DNA of 6,494 nt, taken from Ruminococcaceae bacterium UBA5396 (GTDB lineage: Bacteria; Bacillota; Clostridia; Oscillospirales; Acutalibacteraceae). Within the stretch, counting starts at the first letter, position 1, and every line of letters begins with the position of its first letter. Made by a program: the position numbers and the translations under genes. The notes beneath the pieces were generated by a model. It was not told where the DNA came from. It made no database searches and saw nothing but the letters and a program-made list of their open reading frames with translations. The DNA is taken from contig DHOG01000036.1 of assembly GCA_002410715.1 (NCBI GenBank), positions 3,749 to 10,242 on the forward strand, written 5' to 3'. Shown in pieces: positions 1 to 5,678 of the stretch.

Positions 1-1916
1 TGGAGGTTACTATGGTCGAGCTTGCCGACCAGATTCTTGCGCCGCTGGATAGAGATATGGCATGCGAGGTACATCAGCATGTGCGCAGCAAGGGCGTAAA
101 GCTGATGCTAGAAAACGCTGTGACCGCAATTTCAGAGACTGCAAATGGATTGCAAATTACGCTCAGCGACGGTGAAGTATTTGCAGATATGCTGATTCTG
201 GCAATCGGCGTCAGGCCGGAAAGCAGCATTGCCAGTGAGGCCGGACTGCAAACAAACGAACGTGGCGGTATACTGGTGAACGAGAATATGCAGACCTCCG
301 ATCCACGTATTTATGCTGTAGGCGACGCGGTAGAAGTAATCAATTTTGTGACCAATCAAAAATCCATGGTTCCTCTTGCGGGGCCTGCCAACAAACAGGG
401 AAGAATTGCAGCAGATAACATCTGCGGAATAAAAAGCAGTTTTACCGGAACGCAGGGCAGCGCCATATTGAAAGCCTTTGACCTGACAGTTGCCACCACG
501 GGAATCAATGAGAAAACGGCCAAAGCACAAAATCTGGACTACGAGAAATCCTTTACTTATTCTGCGTCCCACGCAACATACTACCCCGGTGCGGTCAACA
601 TGTCCATCAAGACAATCTTCGACAAAAAAACAGGAAAGATACTGGGAGCACAGGTGGTTGGATATGACGGCGCAGACAAGCGTTGCGATGTGCTGGCAAC
701 GGCAATCCGCTTTGGAGCGACAGCAGCTGATCTCACAAAGCTGGAGCTTTGCTATGCCCCGCCGTTTTCTTCCGCAAAAGACCCGGTTAACATGGCCGGA
801 TATGTGGCAGAAAACATCATTGCCGGAAAAGTGAAGATTTTCCATTGGCATGACGTAAAGAAAATTCGACAAGACGACAATGTTGTTCTACTGGATGTAC
901 GTACAGAAATGGAATATGAAAACGGCAGCCTCAGTGGCTTTAAAAACATTCCGCTGGATGAATTGCGTAGCAGACTCTCCGAGCTTGACAAAACGAAAAA
1001 AATATATGTCACCTGCCAGATTGGCCTGCGTGGGTATATTGCCTGCCGCATACTTTCGCAGAACGGATTTGACTGTTACAACCTGAGTGGTGGTTACCGG
1101 CTTTACCAAACCATGTTTGGTGCTGGCCCCCCGGTGCCTAACAAAGCAAAAATAGATCCGGAAACACAGCGCCCGAAAGCAACACCTGTTGGGAAGACAA
1201 TCCATCTTGACGCATGTGGGTTGCAATGCCCCGGCCCCATCGTAAAGCTTGGCGAGGCACTGAAAGATGCGAATGTAGGCGATACCATAGAGATTTCCAC
1301 TACAGACCCTGCGTTTGCCAGCGACATTGAGGGTTTTTGCCGGCGTACGGGGCATGTGTTTGGCGGAATGGAGAGCAACAAAGGAACGGGTGTGGCACGC
1401 ATTACAAAAACGGCTGCGGATGATTCTCCGCAGGCGTGCCAAACAGGTAATGGCAAAAACTTTATTGTATTCTCAGGAGATTTGGATAAAGCCATCGCAT
1501 CTTTCATTATGGCAAACGCGGCGGCGGCAATGGGCAGGAAGGTGAGCATGTTTTTCACATTTTGGGGACTTAACATATTGCGCAAGCCGGAGAAGATAAG
1601 TGTTAGAAAGGATAGCATGTCCAAAATGTTTGCATCCATGATGCCGCGCGGGAGCAAGAAACTGGGACTATCCAAAATGAACATGGGTGGTATGGGCGCA
1701 AAGATGATACGTAAAGTGATGAACAACAAGCATATTTCCAGCCTGGAAGACTTAATCCAGACTGCACAGCAAAACGGTGTGGAGCTTATCGCATGCGCGA
1801 TGAGTATGGATGTGATGGGAATAACGCATCAGGAGCTGATAGACGGTGTTACAACAAGCGGCGCGGCTGCCATGCTTGCCTTTGCGGAAGAAAGCGATAT
1901 GAGCTTGTTTATCTAA
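1..1916 (+). CDS. CoA-disulfide reductase/NADH-dependent persulfide reductase-type flavoprotein fused to rhodanese, TusA and DsrE-like domains (5' end missing)
   Basis: The reading frame is open from base 3 and the first Met (base 12) falls inside the conserved stretch VELADQILAPLDRDMA, so the true start lies upstream and roughly 150-200 residues are missing, including the FAD-binding GxGxxG and the redox Cys expected of the family. Residues are numbered from that Met. Residues 1-275 are the remainder of the pyridine-nucleotide-disulfide oxidoreductase: the second FAD motif YAVGDAVEV (101-109) and a dimerisation domain with LCYAPPFSSAKDP (246-258). Residues about 276-370 form a rhodanese domain with LDVRTEMEYENGS and the active loop CQIGLR (Cys335). 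Residues about 396-467 are TusA-like, with CGLQCPGP (Cys402, Cys406). Residues about 481-634 are DsrE/DsrF/DrsH-like, with Cys595 in ELIACAMSMD. Family knowledge: CoADR-rhodanese proteins reduce CoA disulfide, persulfide or polysulfide with NAD(P)H. TusA and DsrE domains relay sulfane sulfur between cysteines. A cytoplasmic sulfur relay in one chain is inferred. The gene ends in TAA at 1914-1916, just before a terminator. Confidence 0.93.
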   Translation, partial: EVTMVELADQILAPLDRDMACEVHQHVRSKGVKLMLENAVTAISETANGLQITLSDGEVFADMLILAIGVRPESSIASEAGLQTNERGGILVNENMQTSDPRIYAVGDAVEVINFVTNQKSMVPLAGPANKQGRIAADNICGIKSSFTGTQGSAILKAFDLTVATTGINEKTAKAQNLDYEKSFTYSASHATYYPGAVNMSIKTIFDKKTGKILGAQVVGYDGADKRCDVLATAIRFGATAADLTKLELCYAPPFSSAKDPVNMAGYVAENIIAGKVKIFHWHDVKKIRQDDNVVLLDVRTEMEYENGSLSGFKNIPLDELRSRLSELDKTKKIYVTCQIGLRGYIACRILSQNGFDCYNLSGGYRLYQTMFGAGPPVPNKAKIDPETQRPKATPVGKTIHLDACGLQCPGPIVKLGEALKDANVGDTIEISTTDPAFASDIEGFCRRTGHVFGGMESNKGTGVARITKTAADDSPQACQTGNGKNFIVFSGDLDKAIASFIMANAAAAMGRKVSMFFTFWGLNILRKPEKISVRKDSMSKMFASMMPRGSKKLGLSKMNMGGMGAKMIRKVMNNKHISSLEDLIQTAQQNGVELIACAMSMDVMGITHQELIDGVTTSGAAAMLAFAEESDMSLFI

Positions 1917-1947
1917 CATAAATATATAAACATCATAAACAACTATG

Positions 1948-1985
1948 CTGAATGTTGTATTTCCAACAGCATTCAGTTTTGTTTT
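1948..1985 (+). terminator. Rho-independent terminator of the sulfur flavoprotein gene
   Basis: An 11-bp stem pairs CTGAATGTTGT (1948-1958) with ACAGCATTCAG (1966-1976), with one G-T wobble and a 7-base loop. TTTTGTTTT (1977-1985) follows directly. It begins 31 bases after the TAA stop and precedes the next gene's start by about 50 bases, so it should separate the flavoprotein transcript from the diguanylate cyclase. The stem is only moderately GC-rich. Confidence 0.85.
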
Positions 1986-2037
1986 GTGCTACTCTTTTAT
2001 TAAAACATGAATATGCCTCGGATTAGGAGAAAGCGAA

Positions 2038-3579
2038 ATGACCAACATGGCGATCGCCATAATCTATATTGCTATTCTGGTGGTAACGGTGGTATTTTTC
2101 CTCATTACCTATACTGGCGGGAATCGAAAGCGCCCCGTAGCAAAAGCATATCTATTCATAGCAATAATGATGCTGGGTTGGTTGGTATGCGAAATTCTTT
2201 TTTCGCTCACACAAAACAGCACGTTGGCCCGCCTGCTGTACGACTGGAAAATTCCATTTGTGGCTCTGAGCGTAACTTCAACGGTTCCCTTTACAATGTA
2301 TTTTTATCATTTGGATCGTTATCTAAACAAGGCTACTTACATCTTGATCTATCTTATTCCAATTATAACGACGTTGTTTGCGATTACAAGTCCCCTGCAT
2401 CATCTACTCCGGGAGGAATTGGTTATCACAACAAATCCAGTCTTGCACACGAGCTATAATGTGCGGGGTATCTGGTTTTGGGTACATTCAATACAAAGCT
2501 ACATAACTGTGGCGGGTGTGTTGGTGCTCATAATCCGTCAGCATTACAAGATGCCGCGCGCTCAGCGTGCAGCGTCAAACTTTCTTTTATTCGGTATGAC
2601 ATTAACCTTAGCCTTCAGTATTATTTCCGTTTCCGAAATCTTCGCATCTCCTTTAGATATCACATTGATTGGCATGTGCATTGCGCTCATCTTCTTATAT
2701 ATTGGTACGGCCATAAGCGAAAAGGCTGGTTTCTTGTCGCTGGCTAGAGATGAAGTATTCAACAATATGAATGAAATGGTGTTTGTGCTGCATACCGACA
2801 ATACGATTGCGGAGATGAACCAATCGGCAAAACGCTGGACAGAGCGGTTACAGATAGGAAAAGCGCAGAATTTTAATGATATAACAGATAGGCTGCGCGA
2901 CGTCGGTGCTGACGTTAGACCCGCGCCGGATGAAGACGACGGAATGGATTTCTATCTTCCTGCAATTCAAGGAAGTGATACCATAGTAAATTTCAAAGAA
3001 AACACTATTACCGATGGTGATGGTGAGATTAAAGGGAAATTTTATCTTTGCACGGATGTTACTAAAAGCAGGGCTATCTTTTGCCAACTTGCCGAGCATG
3101 CGGAGAACGATCCGCTGACAGGGCTGCAAAACCGGCGCGGTTTTGAACAGGCCACCATCGCGCTTGATATACCACCCAATCTGCCGCTCGCTGTCATATT
3201 TGGTGATCTGAACGGATTGAAACATGTGAATGATACTTTAGGGCACAAGCAGGGCGACCAATTGATCGTCACAACAGCAGCACTATTAAAGAATACCTGT
3301 CCTGCCAGCGGACGTCTGTTCCGGATCGGCGGAGATGAGTTTGTTATGTTGATTCCCAACTATACCGCTCGACTGACAAAAGAACGGGTAAAGGAAATAC
3401 AAAGCTTGTTTGAAAGCAGCCGGAACATATCCCCGCAGCCGTCAATTGCGCTTGGTTATGCTGTCAAGGAAGACCCCAGTGAGTCTCTTCTGGCTGTTAT
3501 CGAAGAAGCAGATAGCCAAATGTATGAAAACAAACAAAAACTAAAAGCCGCACAAAAAGCAAAAATTACAATAAAATAA
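2038..3579 (+). CDS. Membrane diguanylate cyclase: 7TM (histidine-kinase-type N-terminal 7TM) - PAS - GGDEF
   Basis: This 513-residue protein should make c-di-GMP from two GTP. The N-terminal 226 residues hold about seven hydrophobic helices (near 5-25, 36-56, 72-90, 100-118, 147-167, 180-202, 207-226), resembling the 7TM input module found on many Firmicute histidine kinases and cyclases. Residues about 238-345 look like a PAS-type sensor (FNNMNEMVFVLHTDN onward). Residues about 356-500 are the GGDEF domain: DPLTGLQNRRGF (358-369), FGDLNGLKHVNDTLG (388-402) and RIGGDEF with an intact GGDEF at 431-435. The allosteric I-site RxxD normally found 9 to 6 residues before the motif is absent; PASG occupies that place, so product inhibition through that site is not expected. 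No EAL or HD-GYP domain is visible. The start at 2038 is supported by AGGAGA at 2025-2030, 7 bases upstream. The gene stands alone between a terminator and an 85-base gap. The input ligand cannot be read from sequence. Confidence 0.92.
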   Translation: MTNMAIAIIYIAILVVTVVFFLITYTGGNRKRPVAKAYLFIAIMMLGWLVCEILFSLTQNSTLARLLYDWKIPFVALSVTSTVPFTMYFYHLDRYLNKATYILIYLIPIITTLFAITSPLHHLLREELVITTNPVLHTSYNVRGIWFWVHSIQSYITVAGVLVLIIRQHYKMPRAQRAASNFLLFGMTLTLAFSIISVSEIFASPLDITLIGMCIALIFLYIGTAISEKAGFLSLARDEVFNNMNEMVFVLHTDNTIAEMNQSAKRWTERLQIGKAQNFNDITDRLRDVGADVRPAPDEDDGMDFYLPAIQGSDTIVNFKENTITDGDGEIKGKFYLCTDVTKSRAIFCQLAEHAENDPLTGLQNRRGFEQATIALDIPPNLPLAVIFGDLNGLKHVNDTLGHKQGDQLIVTTAALLKNTCPASGRLFRIGGDEFVMLIPNYTARLTKERVKEIQSLFESSRNISPQPSIALGYAVKEDPSESLLAVIEEADSQMYENKQKLKAAQKAKITIK

Positions 3580-3614
3580 ATCGAATGCAAGCGGATTCGC
3601 CTGGATACGGCCAA

Positions 3615-3641
3615 GGGAACACATGGAACACAGGGAACACA
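3615..3641. repeat. Three tandem 9-bp repeats (GGGAACACA / TGGAACACA / GGGAACACA)
   Basis: Three consecutive 9-base units differ only in their first base. They lie in the gap between the diguanylate cyclase stop and the CGGC gene, just before its ribosome-binding site. The repeat contains an in-frame ATG at 3623, which gives an apparent but unlikely extension (MEHREHIEKG...) to the downstream gene. The role is unknown. It could be a slippage-prone spacer or the edge of a dispersed repeat. Confidence 0.8.
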
Positions 3642-3647
3642 TTGAAA

Positions 3648-3655
3648 AGGGAGAG
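3648..3655 (+). promoter_or_regulatory. Ribosome-binding site that sets the CGGC gene start
   Basis: AGGGAGAG lies 9 bases upstream of ATG 3665. It supports that start over the in-frame ATG at 3623, whose upstream region is the CCAAGGGAAC stretch of the 9-bp repeat at poor spacing. Confidence 0.7.
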
Positions 3656-3664
3656 CAAACAAAT

Positions 3665-3997
3665 ATGAAAGTAGGAATTATAAGGTGTATGCAAACAGAA
3701 GATTATTGCCCAGGAACAACTGATTTTCGTGTGATACAAAATAGAAAAGGCGTATTTGAAGGCATAAAAGAGGATATTGAAATCATTGGCTTTATTAACT
3801 GTGGCGGCTGCCCCGGGAAAAAGGCTGTATTACGCGCGCGGGAGATCGTAAAACGAGGAGCCGATACCATCGCCTTTGCATCATGCATTCAAAAGGGAAC
3901 GCCTATTGGTTATCCCTGTCCTTTCGCAAAAAAAATGAAAGAAATCGTTGTAAACGACTTGCCTGACTCAATCAAAACACTGGATTACACGCACTAA
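3665..3997 (+). CDS. CGGC-domain protein, small cysteine-rich, probably metal-binding
   Basis: A 110-residue protein covering essentially one CGGC domain, a family common in anaerobic bacteria and archaea and proposed to bind metal or carry redox thiols. From MKVGIIRC it has six cysteines: Cys8, Cys15 (EDYCPGTTDF), Cys46 and Cys49 in the name motif INCGGCPGKKA, Cys74 in IAFASCIQKGTP, and Cys85 in GYPCPF. The alternation of beta-strand-like stretches (VGIIR, IEIIGFINC, TIAFASC) each ending in Cys suggests an alpha/beta fold with clustered thiols. There is no signal peptide or membrane segment, so it is cytoplasmic. The start at 3665 is chosen from the ribosome-binding site and because the family begins with MKVGIIRC-like sequence. 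The 14-residue extension from 3623 is charged and encoded by the repeat. It converges on the Crp/Fnr gene with 45 bases between stops. The biochemical function is not established for the family, as far as I know. Confidence 0.85.
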   Translation: MKVGIIRCMQTEDYCPGTTDFRVIQNRKGVFEGIKEDIEIIGFINCGGCPGKKAVLRAREIVKRGADTIAFASCIQKGTPIGYPCPFAKKMKEIVVNDLPDSIKTLDYTH

Positions 3998-4021
3998 ATC
4001 GGGTAAGAATGCATCCAACAA

Positions 4022-4038
4022 GCAGCTTTCGCAGTTGC
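4022..4038. terminator. Weak hairpin between convergent genes, possible terminator
   Basis: GCAGCT (4022-4027) pairs with AGTTGC (4033-4038), with one G-T wobble and a 5-base TTCGC loop. It lies between the CGGC stop (3997) and the Crp/Fnr stop (4043), where a shared terminator is expected. No strong T-tract follows on either strand: plus reads AAAATTAATTATTG and minus reads TTGTTGG. The call is therefore tentative. Confidence 0.35.
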
Positions 4039-4042
4039 AAAA

Positions 4043-4732
4043 TTAATTATTGTATTTTTGCTCATCCGGCATATTTAACAACTTAAACTCATTCTTATTT
4101 GTTTCAATAATGCCACTTTTCTGCATTTTGGAAAGCTCCGCTGACATTGCGCTGCGTTCTACGCACAGATAGTCAGCCAATTCCTGCCGGTTAAAAGGAA
4201 TAGTGAAACAATTTGTTTCCAATTTCCGAGCTTGCTCAGATAGAAATGCGATTAGTTTTTCCCTGGTTGTCCGACGAGAGATAACATCTACCTTTTGGCC
4301 AAGTGCCACATTTTTGTATGCGAGAATACCCAACATGTTTTCTACCAATCGGGAATGAAAAGTACAGGTGGTCGGACAAGTTGTGATGATCTTTCTATAG
4401 TCGATGAGCATAATTTTACTATCCGTAGTTGCCATGACACTAACAGGAATGCTTGAAGTTTGTGCACAGGCGTAAGATTCGCCGAATAGTTCGCCGGCAG
4501 ACAAAGCCGATATGATTGTTCGATTGCCGATAAAGTCTTCTTTAAAAACATGAACGCTACCTAAACAAATAATTCCAACGCTCTTCGCTGGTTGCCCTGA
4601 TAAAAAAATAATCTCATCTTTTTTATAGGATTTGACCACTGCGGAAAGACACGAAAGTAAAGATGACAGATCCTGATCCGCTATTCCCGAAAAAAGCTTC
4701 ACGTTTTTAATCTTATCAGAAAAAATATTCAT
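4043..4732 (-). CDS. Crp/Fnr-family transcriptional regulator, likely HcpR-type nitrosative-stress regulator
   Basis: A 229-residue protein from the chosen start MNIFSDKIKNVKLFSG, the usual length for Crp/Fnr. Residues about 8-120 are the cNMP-type beta-barrel sensor (DEIIFLSGQPAKSVGIICLGSVHVFKED ... GELFGESYAC). The dimerisation helix follows (LVENMLGILAYKN), and residues about 180-209 are the winged helix-turn-helix: FNRQELADYLCVERSAMSAELSKM. The cAMP-binding Arg-Ser pair of CRP and the N-terminal Cys cluster of FNR are not seen. There is a Cys119-x3-Cys123 pair (TTCPTTCTFH) just before the long helix, plus other cysteines at 28, 56, 89, 175 and 190. In HcpR-type regulators of anaerobes the divergent targets are hcp and a ferredoxin, exactly the neighbours here; that function is inferred from context. 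An alternative ATG at 4762 would add ten residues but lacks a ribosome-binding site and would lie about 7 bases from the predicted transcription start. Confidence 0.9.
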   Translation of the reverse strand: MNIFSDKIKNVKLFSGIADQDLSSLLSCLSAVVKSYKKDEIIFLSGQPAKSVGIICLGSVHVFKEDFIGNRTIISALSAGELFGESYACAQTSSIPVSVMATTDSKIMLIDYRKIITTCPTTCTFHSRLVENMLGILAYKNVALGQKVDVISRRTTREKLIAFLSEQARKLETNCFTIPFNRQELADYLCVERSAMSAELSKMQKSGIIETNKNEFKLLNMPDEQKYNN

Positions 4733-4742
4733 ATTATTTTCA

Positions 4743-4746
4743 TCCT
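4743..4746 (-). promoter_or_regulatory. Ribosome-binding site deciding the Crp/Fnr start
   Basis: On the minus strand, AGGA lies 10 bases upstream of ATG 4732. The competing ATG at 4762 has only A/T-rich sequence upstream. The spacing is a little long, so the site is modest. Confidence 0.55.
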
Positions 4747-4760
4747 GTTGGATTTCCAAC
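4747..4760 (-). promoter_or_regulatory. Short inverted repeat in the regulator's leader
   Basis: On the minus strand GTTGG-AAAT-CCAAC forms a perfect 5-bp inverted repeat with a 4-base spacer, directly abutting the AGGA ribosome-binding site. It could be a small RNA hairpin affecting translation, or an FNR-like DNA half-site pair (TTGG/CCAA) bound downstream of the promoter. At this length it may also be chance. Confidence 0.4.
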
Positions 4761-4774
4761 ATATTATTTATTTT

Positions 4775-4789
4775 CAGTATAGTATACTG
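4775..4789. promoter_or_regulatory. Perfect 15-bp palindrome, candidate Crp/Fnr operator
   Basis: CAGTATA-G-TATACTG is a perfect inverted repeat with 7-bp arms around one central base. It covers the -10 of the leftward regulator promoter. By symmetry it also presents TATACT (4783-4788) on the plus strand, usable as a -10 for the ferredoxin gene with a start near 4795, though no good -35 is visible upstream. This layout suits autoregulation and control of both divergent genes by one site. The binding protein is inferred. Confidence 0.55.
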
Positions 4790-4804
4790 CGTTTACAAAG
4801 TCAA
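4776..4804 (-). promoter_or_regulatory. Sigma-A-type promoter of the Crp/Fnr gene
   Basis: On the minus strand, TTGACT (4804 to 4799) and TATACT (4781 to 4776) are separated by exactly 17 bases. The predicted transcription start is near 4769, giving a leader of about 37 bases to ATG 4732. The -10 lies inside the 15-bp palindrome at 4775-4789. Confidence 0.7.
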
Positions 4805-4811
4805 ATATATC

Positions 4812-4823
4812 AGTATTAATACT
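4812..4823. promoter_or_regulatory. Perfect 12-bp palindrome just before the ferredoxin ribosome-binding site
   Basis: AGTATTAATACT is self-complementary and ends one base before AGGAGG (4824-4829). It shares AGTAT/ATACT half-sites with the 15-bp palindrome, whose centre is about 36 bases away. It may be a second operator for the same regulator; chance is possible because the sequence is A/T-rich. Confidence 0.45.
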
Positions 4824-4836
4824 AGGAGGAATAAAC

Positions 4837-5604
4837 ATGGTTCGCAAGATAATAAGTATAGATGCAGAGACATGCAATGGCTGCGGTTTATGCGCCGAGG
4901 CTTGTCACGAAGGAGCCATCGGTATGGTGAACGGAAAAGCCACATTGTTACGTGATGACTACTGTGATGGCCTTGGAGATTGCCTGCCAGTCTGTCCCAC
5001 AAATGCCATTTCTTTTGTGGAACGGGAGGCCGCCGAATATGACGAAGCCGCCGTCAAAGCCAATATGAAAAAAGCGGGGAAAACACCTCCTGTTGGTGGC
5101 TGCCCTGGTAGCAATGCTCACGCCATCAATCGGGAAGCTGATACACTTGCATGTGGTTGCCCAGGCTCTCAATCGCGTGAGATTCAGCGAAAGGAGAAGG
5201 ATTCAGCTGTTGCGCCATCGACGTCCCATGACGCCCTTAGTCAGCTATCACAATGGCCGGTGCAAATTAAGTTGGTACCGATTAACGCGCCATATTTTAA
5301 GGACGCGAGGCTTTTAATTGCTGCTGATTGTACTGCCTACGCCTATGGAAATTTCCATGAACAATTTATCAAAAACCACATCACATTGATTGGTTGCCCC
5401 AAGCTGGATGAGGGTGACTACACAGAAAAACTTACGGCTATATTACAGCAAAATGATATAAAAAGCGTTACGGTGGTGCGTATGGAAGTCCCCTGTTGTG
5501 GCGGACTCTCAAACGCGGCGATGAACGCAATACAGGGGTGCGGCAAAATGATCCCGTGGCAGATCGTTACCATTTCCACTGATGGGAAAATTATTGACGA
5601 ATAG
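4837..5604 (+). CDS. Ferredoxin-like [4Fe-4S] protein with conserved C-terminal extension, Hcp partner
   Basis: A 255-residue cytoplasmic iron-sulfur protein of the kind found beside hcp in anaerobes (I recall it as FrdX in comparative studies of HcpR regulons). The N-terminal ferredoxin domain has motif I Cys13-x2-Cys16-x2-Cys19-x3-Cys23 (CNGCGLCAEACHEG). Motif II is Cys43-x2-Leu46-x2-Cys49-x3-Cys53-Pro (CDGLGDCLPVCP), so the second cysteine of motif II is replaced by Leu. One ordinary [4Fe-4S] cluster is expected; the other site has three cysteines. A linker carries two GCPGS motifs (Cys89 and Cys108, plus Cys106). The C-terminal domain starts at about residue 134 (LSQWPVQIKLVP) and has AADC (165), IGCPKLD (187) and EVPCCGGL (220-221), a further thiol-rich part of unknown chemistry. 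The start is fixed by AGGAGG 7 bases upstream. Hcp begins 74 bases later on the same strand. Electron donation to Hcp is inferred from linkage. Confidence 0.9.
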   Translation: MVRKIISIDAETCNGCGLCAEACHEGAIGMVNGKATLLRDDYCDGLGDCLPVCPTNAISFVEREAAEYDEAAVKANMKKAGKTPPVGGCPGSNAHAINREADTLACGCPGSQSREIQRKEKDSAVAPSTSHDALSQLSQWPVQIKLVPINAPYFKDARLLIAADCTAYAYGNFHEQFIKNHITLIGCPKLDEGDYTEKLTAILQQNDIKSVTVVRMEVPCCGGLSNAAMNAIQGCGKMIPWQIVTISTDGKIIDE

Positions 5605-5609
5605 AAATA

Positions 5610-5638
5610 TTGATTCGGGTACTGCTGATGGGTATACC
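5610..5638 (+). promoter_or_regulatory. Candidate internal promoter of hcp with palindromic -10
   Basis: TTGATT (5610-5615) and TATACC (5633-5638) are separated by 17 bases in the gap between the ferredoxin stop and hcp, predicting a start near 5645. The -10 lies in the self-complementary GGTATACC (5631-5638), which echoes the TATAC core of the palindrome in the divergent promoter. No terminator separates the ferredoxin from hcp, so cotranscription is also likely. Confidence 0.45.
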
Positions 5639-5678
5639 GTATCGATAGCTCATATAGAAAAAACTAGGAGGTTCAAAA

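Noticed and set aside
12..14. ATG 12 as the true start of the sulfur flavoprotein
   Set aside because: The frame is open upstream to the window edge, and the codons before it (E-V-T) continue the conserved NAD-domain strand. The start is outside the window.
132..872. Long antisense reading frame of 246 codons on the minus strand
   Set aside because: It lies opposite the clearly coding flavoprotein domains, shows no recognisable family and has no ribosome-binding site I could identify.
2007..2459. Alternative plus-strand frame overlapping the start of the diguanylate cyclase
   Set aside because: It overlaps the well-supported 7TM coding frame, has no family resemblance, and the AGGAGA site serves ATG 2038.
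3582..3599. CGAAT/ATTCG hairpin after the diguanylate cyclase as a terminator
   Set aside because: The stem is only 5 bp with an 8-base loop and no T-tract follows.
3623..3664. In-frame upstream ATG of the CGGC gene giving a 14-residue extension
   Set aside because: The extension is encoded by the 9-bp repeat, is highly charged and has no well-placed ribosome-binding site. AGGGAGAG fits ATG 3665.
4792..4819. TTTACA-16-TATTAA as the ferredoxin promoter
   Set aside because: Transcription would begin near 4826, inside the AGGAGG ribosome-binding site, so the transcript could not use that site normally.
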